Shown here: positions 9,817 through 17,678 of the stretch, in pieces
Layout of the letters: every line of letters starts with the position of its first letter
How positions within the stretch are numbered: the first letter of the stretch is position 1
NCBI GenBank assembly: GCA_001430745.1
Contig: KQ482030.1
Span: forward strand, 309,147-342,805
Origin: Auxenochlorella pyrenoidosa
Taxonomy: Eukaryota; Chlorophyta; Trebouxiophyceae; Chlorellales; Chlorellaceae
Direction of reading: 5' to 3'
DNA length: 33,659 nt
Translations under genes and position numbers: made by a program
The notes under the pieces: generated by a model
Seen by the model: the letters and a program-made list of their open reading frames with translations, nothing else
Told to the model about the DNA's origin: nothing
Databases searched by the model: none

Positions 9817-9887
9817 TGGGTGCAGCAGGCAGACCACCTCCCTTGCTGCCTGAGGAGCAGCGGCAGCAGCAGCAGCAGCCTCCGTAG
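8333..9887 (+). CDS. unknown family, paralog 2 (four exons, Gln-rich tail)
   Basis: Exons 8333-8554, 8728-8874, 8994-9140 and 9351-9887 give 74+49+49+178 = 350 residues, all phase 0. The first three exons have exactly the lengths of paralogs 1 and 3 (222, 147, 147 nt). Against paralog 1, exon 1 has about 23 differences in 222 nt, nearly all in its second half and many changing the residue, while intron 1 has only 2 in 173. Exon 2 has 3 differences. Exon 4 encodes the conserved CRVHAEKLAESN helix, an Ala/Thr-rich stretch, and two Gln runs; the first is ten CAG codons at 9786-9815. The conserved exon 3 motif reads DMCSACARLVQE. No known domain; function unknown. Confidence 0.8.
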
Positions 9888-10017
9888 CGACAGCTTGATT
9901 GGCAGCGAGCACGCCACCGCCTTGTGCTAGCAGCTTTGCGCTGCTGTGTATTGTTGCGGCTTTTTACCTTGCTGTGGGACAGCACACCCGGTGCACAGTC
10001 CTTTCTCACATGCTCAA

Positions 10018-10154
10018 CCTAGCTGCAAGCTTTTGCCTACGTGTCTGTCTGCTGCTTTGGATTCTTCCTTGAGTGCGCGTTGTTCGCCTAGCTGCCAGCT
10101 CTTGCGTCGCCCTTCTCTGTCTACTGCTTTGGACTGCTCCTTGAGCGTGCGCTA
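10018..10154 (+). repeat. imperfect ~70-bp tandem duplication in the 3' flank of paralog 2
   Basis: Two consecutive units share CCTAGCTGC, then TCTGTCT-CTGCTTTGGA, then CTCCTTGAG-like blocks, offset by 69-72 bases, with many substitutions. It lies beyond the segment shared with unit 3. Confidence 0.6.
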
Positions 10155-10825
10155 GTCAGCGTAGGCTGCAATACATCTGCCAGTAACTGCAAATCTTTCA
10201 CATCTGTCAGGTGGAGACGCACCCAGGACATGTTGATGCAGGCTGGGGAGTACTGTTGGCGTGCGACTGAACGGCCCCTTGCCGAGGGCACCTGGTGGTG
10301 TGAAGAGACAGGAGCAGGTAGCCCACTTCAATATAGTGTGCAACGGTGGAAGGGTGCACAGACCACTGATGTATGCTAGAACAATGTCTGCAGCGATTCT
10401 GCAGCGCGTTGCAGCAGCCCGTTCACACGCAGGGCCACCCGTACCTCACTGCCGCTGCCAGCCGGCTGCAGCGCCCTGCCGCCCCCGCCCCCCCCCTGGA
10501 GCATCCACTGTGCTGGTTTGGAGATCTTGTACGTTGTGTGCTGAACTGCTGCTTCAAAGCCACAGTGATGCCCGGTGATGAATTCAACTTGCAATGAGTG
10601 GCAGGGCATGCAGGTGCCGGAAGCCCCAGGTGTGGACTGGCAGGTTGTCGTGGCCACAGCCACGCCATCTGGCGGTGGCGGCAGCTGCATCACTGTTCAA
10701 CTGACGCCATCGGCATTGCTGTCGTTGCATCCGTTTGATCGGCGCTGCTTTCCGAGCAGCCATGGCGCTCATGGACACGCTTTGGGTGAGCTCCTGCGGA
10801 CAGCCCGCTGCCTGCACCTGTCTTT
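10155..10825. other. intergenic region before the beta-helix gene
   Basis: This 671-base stretch should hold the promoter and 5' leader of the 10826 gene. Short open frames occur on both strands (for example 10373-10597 and 10575-10829 on plus), but none has homology I recognise or supported splice sites. I see no RNA gene. Confidence 0.4.
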
Positions 10826-13800
10826 ATGAAGTGCCGCCCCGCGATCGGCGGCGCCTCTACGCGATCCAAATCACTCGCAATCTCCCGGCTTGCGGTGCAG
10901 GGCCGAGCGCTGCTGCTTGCAGCGGTGGCCGCCGCCGTGCTGCCCGCAGGGAGTGCCGCTGCCTCTGGGTACAGCGACCTCTGGGGCAAGGATGGCGAGC
11001 TGTGGGACCCCACCAAGCTGCCAGACTTTAGCTATGCAGGTGGGAAGCCTGCATGCAGGGTGGCAGCCTCTCAGGGCGGAGATCTTGGCCCAGGGGGTGC
11101 GCTAGCTCTGCCTGGCACCCCCCTGTCGATGTGCCTTCTCTTGTCTGTGGCCCATCCTTCATGCCCAGTCCCTGTCCTGCTAAAGTGCTTGCCTTCTTTC
11201 TGATGATAATAATGCAGGTTATAGCCAGGGCAACGAGCTGCTGCCGGAGCCGCCGGTCACCCGCAACGTGACGGGTGGGCGGGCGCTCCTCAGCTCAGAT
11301 CGGGGGGGGTGGTTACGCCTGCAGGCGCCCTCAACGGGCCGACCAAGTGCCTGCACCATGGGGAAGCTCCATAGCTGCGGCAACGCTGGCCCCGTCCTGC
11401 CGCAGAGTTCCGCAAGCCCGGGATGAGCGACACTGAGATGCTGCAGGCGGCGCTGTCGTGGGCGCACGAGCAGCCCGACACAGGTAAGAGCACGGGAGGA
11501 GCTCAATCCGAACAGGAGCGAGCGGGAAGCTGGAGCAGTGGGTGTGAGATGTCCCAGAGGATTTCCCGCCCATGCAGGCAGCCGCTCACAAGCGTGCAGG
11601 TCCCCAACCCAGCTCACCCCTGCCCCCTGCCTCCTCAAGCAGAGTTCACGGTGCTCTACATCCCGCCTGGGCGGTACACCCTCACCGATGTGCTGTACAT
11701 CCGGCGGTCCCGCCTGGTGCTGCGCGGCGCCGGCCGCACCAAAACCACACTGTACATCCCCAAAAGTGAGGCCCGGGCTGGTCTGCAGCTGGGCAGGGTG
11801 CGTCGCCCGCGATAAGCAGGCTGCAGGCAGCACCAGACGGACCCACTCCTGCGTTGCGCCGCTCGGAGCGGCGGTGTGCCACAACCCCCGGCCGGCCCTG
11901 GGCTTCACCCAAGCACCGTCCCTTGCACATGGCGCAGGCCTGACTGACTTGTTTGGGCCCAGCAAGGAGTCCGGGACGGGCGGCTATGTGAACTTTGGTG
12001 AGGGCAGGCAGGCAGGCCAGGTGGCCTGTGCCACATTTTCAGCTCTCGGTTGAGGCTGCGCCGCAAGATCCTGTGGGTGGCGGTTGGCGGTTGCTGCGCG
12101 GCCCGCCCCATCCCTGGCCTGCACAGCCCAAGGTGTGTGCAATGGCTGCTTGCCACTGCACAGGTTGCGACCCTGGAGGAGGGTTGCTCCTTGGCCACCC
12201 CACACCCCACCCCTGGCACCAAGCATCCCCCAGCCTTGCAGCAACTCCTCTGGTGCCCCCTGCTGCAGGTGGTTTTGTGTCCATCACGGGCAAAGACGGC
12301 AGGATGCCGGCCCTGGCCAAGGCCCTCAGCGGCGCCCAGGGCGAGCGCACCATCCAGGTCAGGCTTCCTGAGGGGCTGCGGCAAGGGCTGGGCAGGCCTG
12401 GCGCTGTCACGGCCTTCCACCGCTCAGCAGTGACCTTTCTGTGGCTGGCTCATGCCTCCCCCGCACTCAGCCCTGCCTGGCCGTCTGCGGCCCTGCCCAT
12501 GTTGCCGCCAGTGGCTGGGGTCTGGCAGGGCTGACGCTTGACCCCAGCCCCACCCGCAATGCGTCTTCCCAGCTCCAGATGACGCTGCCCATCCGCTTGA
12601 TGCTTTGGCCCCCTGCAGGTGGACGATGCCTCCAAGCTGCAGGTGGGGCAGTACTACGAGCTGCTCTTCAAGGACGTGGATGGAAAGTTCAACAACCTCA
12701 TGTGAGAGGCCGCGTTGTGTGAGGCCGGATGTAACGCCGCCGGCAACTGTAGTTACTGGGCAGCAGGCCGCAGCCGCGTCGCCTTGTGTGTGCACGCCGC
12801 GAGACGCTTTCCAGCGCGCCTGGGGCAACCCAGGCACCTCCGTACTTGGGCTCCTGAAAGTAAGAAGCGCCCTGCTGCCGCCGCAGGTTTGACAACGAGT
12901 ATGACGCGCCCCCCCAGTACAAGAACCAGCAGCGGGTGAAGCTCATCACCAGGGTCAAAGCCATCCAGGGCACGGTGCGAGGCCGCTGCCTGCAGCCCGT
13001 CAGAACAGCATGCTCACGTCTTCTCGCACAATCAAGCGCTGGTTGCAAGCGCACGTAGGGGTTGTTTTGATTGCCTCTGGGATGTCGCGGGCCACATATG
13101 TGGGGCATGGCAGACGGCCTGGTGGCCTGGTTCGCGCTGTCACGCTGCGCAAAACCCCTGTGAAAGCCGCTCGCCAGCCGCTGCCTCCACCAGCAAGCCG
13201 GCCCTCAACCGCCCCCCCCCCCTGCCTGCCGCCCTGCAGACCGTCACGCTGGAGCGAATGCTGCCCTACTCCATCCAGGCGGGGGTGGTGGAGGTGGAGA
13301 TTGCCGAGCGGTACCCCACCGTGCACGACAGCGGGGTGGAGGGCATCACATTCAAGTTCAAGTGGGAGTGGTACGGCGGCCACCACTGCGTGAGCGGGCT
13401 GGGCAGGCCAGCCTGCCAGTCCGGCACCAGCGGCCGCTAGTTTTGGGGGTCTTCGGGGGGTTGAGTTGACTGGGCGCGTTGTAGCGGGAAGCCTGCAGGG
13501 CATCCATCCATGCGCCTCGCACTCGTTGGCAAAACTTGTGCTGGCTGTTTGAAACACAGCAAACTCCTCGTCCTCTCTGCCTGCAGGAGAAGGGCTGGAA
13601 CGCTGTGGAGGTGCGCTCCGCCTATGACTGCTGGATCAAGAACATCGCCACCTGGAACGCCGACAGCGGGGTGCTCATGAATGGTGCGTGGGCTGGGGCC
13701 AGCTCAGCTGCGCCGGCACGTGCGGGCGGGCAGGATCGCGACCGCGTGCTCTGTCGCAGTAAACGGGGGTGAGCCTCACCTCTGCACGCCGGGCGTATCC

Positions 13801-15435
13801 TGCCCCGCCCCGCAGACGCCTCCTCCGTCACCGTCAAGGGCATCAAGATGCGGGTGACCAGGAGCCGCAAGAACCACCTGCCCAACAAGTTTGGCGAGTA
13901 CACCTTCTCAGACGGCCACTGGGGCGTGCAGGTGGGGCCCCCTGGCGCTCCGATAGACGCGATCACATTTTTTTGCATCCCTCGGCCTGCCGATGACGCT
14001 AGTGAAGCGCAGCGGGGTCCCTGCCGGGCTGCTGCGCCTGAGGTAGTGCTGCAGGCAGCTGCGCCCGACCTCTTGCTTGAGCCGAAACCGCCGCCAGCCG
14101 ACCGTGCCCGCCTGCCTCCCTCATGCCCCGCCCCCCCCCCCCCACCCCCAACCCACCCACCACCACCACCACCACCACCACCGCAGCACACCCACAGCTT
14201 CGACGTGCTGGTGGAGCAGTTTGACATCCGCTGCGCCATGATGCACGACGTGGGCACCGGCTCATCCGGCAAATTCGGAGTGTGAGCGCGGCGGGGGCGG
14301 GGCGGGGGAGGAAGCGCAGCGGCTGACGGGGGCTGGCAGGCCCCTCTTGCATGCTTGGACCCGTGAACGCAGCACGAGGCCCCTCCGCCTCAATGTTCTG
14401 GGAGCAGGGTGGTGGTGGACTGCAGGGCTAGGCTAGAGAGGGAGGGGCATGCTGCATGCGAGCAGCGCTCACGGGTGCGGCGCCCCGCCTGCGCTGCTGC
14501 AGGTACATGAATGGCGTCACCTCTGACGGCAACCTGGACCTGCACAGGTGGGGCCAGAGTTTTCGGTAGGACCCAGCTCGGTGGGCCAGCAGGCGTGGGC
14601 TGCTCGCAGCTGGAATACCTCAGGAAGCCCCCCGCCCACTGTCCGCTGCCCGCCGCGCCTGCGCCAAGGTGCACCTGCCGCACCCGCCGCGCCCCCGCCC
14701 GCCGGCCCAACACCATCGTCACCTCTTCCGCCCCCCCCGGCCCGCAGAGCGCTGGCGGGTCCAACTCTCTACACCAACATCGATGTCGGGCTGGGCTCCA
14801 ACGCGCTGGCCAGCGGCGGGCCCAGCCGGTCGGGGCCCAACGCGCTGGCGGGCACCACGTGGTGGGGCATCCGCAGCGCGCACGCCGTGGACCCGCCAAA
14901 GTCCAACAAACCCGTCGGCGACTGCGCCTTTGGTCCCGTCATCAACCTGGTGGATGTGAACCTCAAGCGCAGCGAGGTGGGGGGCTGGGGCCTGGCCTGC
15001 TGGTGAGGAGTGCCAGCTGGCCAGCCTGCCAGGGGCGAGGTGGTGGGCACGTGGCTGGCCTCCGGGAACATCCAGCCGGCCAGCAGCGAGTGGTGGGCAG
15101 GGGGCTGGCCTGCTGGGAAGTGCCAGTCAGCTGGCGGCGAGATGCGGCGGCGGCGGCACTTTAGGGCGGGACCCTGGCGTGTGGGTAGTTGGTTGTGTGG
15201 GCTGCCAGCTCCTGTGTGACATGCCGGCGCTGGGCATGCCCTGCATGGCTGCGCCACCTCTCAGCGCGCCCAAAACCCCCGCTGTGCTCCCCGCTGCCGA
15301 CAGGCGCGGCACATGTGCGAGACGTGGCACTACGAGCGGTCCATCGAGGGCCCCAAGAATCTGTACTATGCCCAGCTGGCGCTGCGCAAGCGCCGCGAGG
15401 CAGCAGAGGCCGCAGCGGCAGCGCTGCAGCGCTGA
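10826..15435 (+). CDS. secreted right-handed beta-helix protein, Pectate_lyase_3-like
   Basis: Fifteen exons: 10826-11039, 11218-11274, 11406-11483, 11643-11765, 11938-11997, 12269-12357, 12619-12701, 12887-12974, 13240-13389, 13587-13683, 13816-13931, 14187-14281, 14503-14547, 14748-14976, 15304-15435. They join in frame to 551 residues. The N-terminus has an Arg-rich stretch and a hydrophobic core (ALLLAAVAAAVLPAG), a likely signal peptide or anchor. Residues ~90-160 show the family hallmark: DTEMLQAALSWA, then VLYIPPGRYTL, then LVLRGAGRTKTTLYIP. The rest carries repeated short strands (GVEGITFKFKW, CWIKNIATWNADSGVLMN, SSVTVKGIKM) as in parallel beta-helices. Such folds bind or cleave wall polysaccharides, so I infer an extracellular or secretory role. 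No catalytic residues can be assigned. The C-terminus is a charged Ala/Glu helix. Every junction is phase-consistent with GT-AG ends. Confidence 0.85.
12355..12422 (+). repeat. dispersed repeat, copy B (partner at 4680-4745)
   Basis: The GCAGGCCTGGCGCTGTCAC core and the following GCCTTCCAC lie in intron 6 of the beta-helix gene. The upstream similarity begins at the exon 6 donor (CAG|GTCAGG). A copy spanning a functional splice site suggests one copy was derived from the other. Confidence 0.6.
14131..14183 (+). repeat. C-run and (CAC)n microsatellite at an intron end
   Basis: A 13-base C run is followed by C/A-rich sequence and about eight CAC repeats that run into the CCGCAG acceptor of exon 12 of the beta-helix gene. 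It serves as that acceptor's pyrimidine-rich region and is likely length-variable. Confidence 0.85.
14992..15141 (+). repeat. degenerate ~50-60 bp tandem repeats in intron 14 of the beta-helix gene
   Basis: Three loosely matching units share GGCTGGCCT at the start, a GCCAG-CAGC centre and GGTGGGCA or GGCGAG near the end. They lie wholly within the last intron. Confidence 0.55.
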
Positions 15436-16006
15436 ACTGGCAGCCAGACGCGCGCAAACATGCTGTCAGAACTCAACTCGCCGCTTGGCATGCCAGTTTT
15501 CCCTGCCTGTTACTCTCCGTTGTCATTATGTGTTGTCCCACCGAGTTGACCGGCAGTGTGGCAACGAGCGTACCCCGCATTCACACACACCCTGAGACCG
15601 TGCAGCTGGTCATAAGCCGAGATCAGGACAGCATGCATGTGAACGAGCCCTGCAGTGGTGACCGCATGGCTCATGTGCTGCGGCAGCTGCGGCGCTGCCT
15701 CTGCACTCTGCAAGCTCCTGCAGGCTCTCGCTGGGCAAGTGCAGATGACAACCTGATCATCATACATCAGCACTTGGAAGCCACGCTCTCGATGATTTTG
15801 CATGCCTCGCCATATGAGATGTCAGAGACTAAGTCTCTGATCGATGGGGCCTGCTTGGCGTGCATCAAAGTGCCGCTGACGGTGTGTGTGTGTGCGCCGG
15901 TGCCAGCAAGGCGGCGGCATCGGCAACTGAGTGAGTACCTGCGTGACGATCCGGACATTCCCCCATCATCTTGCAGCCTAACTCTGCGGATTGAGACCCT
16001 CGCAAG
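15436..16006. other. intergenic region between beta-helix and ABM genes
   Basis: This 571-base stretch holds the 3' end of one gene and the promoter of the next, both on plus. It contains a perfect 19-base palindrome (15822-15840) and a GTGTGTGTGTG run near 15882. I see no TGTAA element and no convincing coding exon. Confidence 0.5.
15822..15840. promoter_or_regulatory. perfect 9+1+9 palindrome upstream of the ABM gene
   Basis: TCAGAGACT-A-AGTCTCTGA is an exact inverted repeat with a one-base centre, about 167 bases before the ABM start codon. It could be a binding site for a dimeric regulator or a fold in the leader transcript. No family match is known to me, so the regulatory role is inference. 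Confidence 0.35.
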
Positions 16007-17063
16007 ATGGCGGAAGAGCAGGTTAGAGTCGGGACCGACGTCTGGCGCAATCTCGGACTTGCAGGGGTTCAGGCTGCTTGAGCAGCGGCATGAGCATCCT
16101 ACCGAGCGCTGGATCGAGCGCTGAGCACGTTTCAGCTGCTGATGTGCCTGCCTGGAAGCTGCCCGCGTCGCCAATCCGTCGCCTCCCAGTAGCGGTGGCC
16201 CAGCCCACGCACTCGTTCAGCATCTCATTCACCTGCATGCCCCGAGCATTTTGCTTTTGCTGAACTCCTGGCGCAGACGTCGTTTGTGTTCCGAGTGTCC
16301 ATCACTTTTGCCAGCACGCAGGATCGGGACGAGGTGCGCCCGCTGCAGCCTGCCCACTGTCGCTGCCTGGCCATGGTACTGATGCAGCTTTATGCTTCTC
16401 CTCCGCCGCATGTGACTGTTGGAACTGCTTCCGGCTATAGCGCCGGCTTCTAGGAGCCAGGCTGCCCCCTGCGCCCTGCCGGCAGGGTCATGCCGCCAGG
16501 GCAGAGCACCAGCGCTCGTGCCGTGCTGCCCGCCGCGCCCCCCTCGCCTGCCTTGCAGCTGCTTGACGGGTGGCGGCCGGTGGCGCAGTGGGTCAGGGAG
16601 AACGAGCCCGGAACCCTGGCGTACGAGGCCGTCATCTCGGAGAGCAACCCAAAGCACGTCATGGTCTTTGAGCGGTGCGTGTGGGCATGCCCCTGGCTGG
16701 CGCCAGACTGGCTGGCATCGAGCGCGCGGTGGCTTGCGCTCAGGCCTTGCGAGAGCCTTTGCACAGCCGGCAGGTTGCCCACGCGCCCGATGCCTGCTCC
16801 ACGCCGCACCCTGCTGCCTCGCCCCACCCCCCACTCCCACCCACCCACCCCACCCCACATACACACACACACACCACCCCCACCACCCGGGTGCACAGGT
16901 ACGCCAGCAAGGCGGCGCTGGATGCGCACCTGAACACCGACATCGTCAAGCAGTTCTTTGCCGAGTACCTGGCAAGTCGCCCGGGCAGTGCCGCACCAGG
17001 TGTTGCTCGGCCGCTGCTGCGCATGCATGCACGCCGCCTCTTCCATGCAGCCCCCAGGAAGCT

Positions 17064-17094
<31 letters not shown>

Positions 17095-17231
17095 TTGCTG
17101 CTGCAAGCTTCCCAAGGCAGCGACCTGCCGCCGGTCTGCAGAAGGATGAGGCGCCCTGGCGCAAGGAGCACCCCTTTGAGATCGTCTTCGAGACTTTCCA
17201 CGAGACGCGCATCGGCCACCTGCACCGCTGA
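16007..17231 (+). CDS. ABM (antibiotic biosynthesis monooxygenase) domain protein
   Basis: Exon 1 (16007-16021) is only 15 nt and encodes MAEEQ. Exon 2 is 16277-16333, exon 3 16559-16674, exon 4 starts at 16899, and the last exon ends at the stop at 17231. The joined product reads FVFRVSITFASTQDRDE, then LLDGWRPVAQWVRENEPG, then LAYEAVISESNPKHVMVFER, then YASKAALDAHL. This is the typical small ABM fold with its N-EPGTL-YE and VFERY signatures. The family covers cofactor-free monooxygenases and heme-degrading or stress-linked proteins. The C-terminus (FEIVFETFHETRIGHLHR) also fits algal members. The junction between exon 4 and the last exon is unresolved. The clear CTGCAG acceptor before AAGGATGAG (17142) needs a phase 0 donor, and the only nearby one (17001, GTTGCT) is weak. 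A CTG/ATG repeat lies in the gap. Confidence 0.75.
16822..16889 (+). repeat. CA/C-rich tract in ABM intron 3
   Basis: CCCACC repeats followed by a run of about seven CA units precede the GTGCACAG acceptor of exon 4. It is low-complexity intron sequence. Confidence 0.8.
17061..17105 (+). repeat. CTG/ATG trinucleotide repeat near the end of the ABM gene
   Basis: Consecutive CTG units switch to six GAT/ATG units and back to CTG. It lies in the last, unresolved intron or exon of the ABM gene. A length change here would alter the product if it is exonic. Confidence 0.8.
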
Positions 17232-17369
17232 CTGGCTGGCTGGGTCGCACCCCTGGGCTCATGGTGGGAGGAAGATGGTCTGGCACATACAGGCGTCGAT
17301 CTCACACAGTTCTGCGCCGACATTGAAATCTAGCACTCAGCTGGGCTGTTATGTTGGCAGCAAATCAAC

Positions 17370-17374
17370 TGTAA
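17370..17374 (+). terminator. TGTAA-type polyadenylation signal of the ABM gene
   Basis: TGTAA lies 139 nt after the ABM stop codon, a normal distance for green algal 3' UTRs, and before the next gene on the same strand. Confidence 0.45.
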
Positions 17375-17678
17375 ACTGGGCAAGCACTGCGGTGATGGAG
17401 GACAGTGAGAGGAAGGCGCAATGGCTACCCAGGCAACGTGGCCCCAGCTCCTGTGGGGCCGACATCAATGATTCGATGCGTGACGAAAGAGCAACAAGAG
17501 GGGGGATCCAAAATTTAGAGAGCGCAGCTTGAAAAGGCAGGCGGCACCAGCGCTGCGCCAATGTGGCGGGCGTGCCGCAGCAGCAGCGATGGTGCAAGAC
17601 CCGACGTCGATCGGCTGCCCTTCGATCGCAGGGATACATTCTGCTCGTTCCTTCTTCCGGCGTGAGCAGCCTCTGCAA
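17375..17678. other. short intergenic and leader region before the fusion gene
   Basis: About 300 bases separate the ABM poly(A) signal from the chosen start of the methyltransferase-riboflavin kinase gene. An in-frame ATG at 17529 would extend that protein by 50 residues, so the 3' part may be coding. Confidence 0.4.

Larger units (their letters stand above)
7424..9960 (+). repeat. segmental duplication unit 2
   Basis: Unit 2 repeats the layout of unit 1: start motif, 5' region, gene at 8333-9887. It continues into a 3' flank (about 9888-9960) that also follows unit 3, with shared blocks such as GACAGCTTGA, ATTGTTG and CCTTGCTGTG. It is the best-preserved unit and marks the likely natural right end of the duplicated segment. 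Confidence 0.85.

Noticed and set aside
4920..9960. Tandem units considered as transposons
   Set aside because: No terminal inverted repeats, target-site duplications, long terminal repeats, transposase or reverse-transcriptase motifs were found. Introns are kept, so plain segmental duplication fits better.
10373..10829. Two adjacent plus-strand frames (10373-10597 and 10575-10829) that could be one broken gene
   Set aside because: Some segments look protein-like (CWFGDLVRCVLNCCFK), but there is no homology, no splice pair joins them convincingly, and the opposite strand is equally open.
15189..16124. 311-codon open frame running from the beta-helix gene into the ABM gene
   Set aside because: It reads the last beta-helix exon in the wrong frame and overlaps ABM exon 1 and intron 1. 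No domain was seen.
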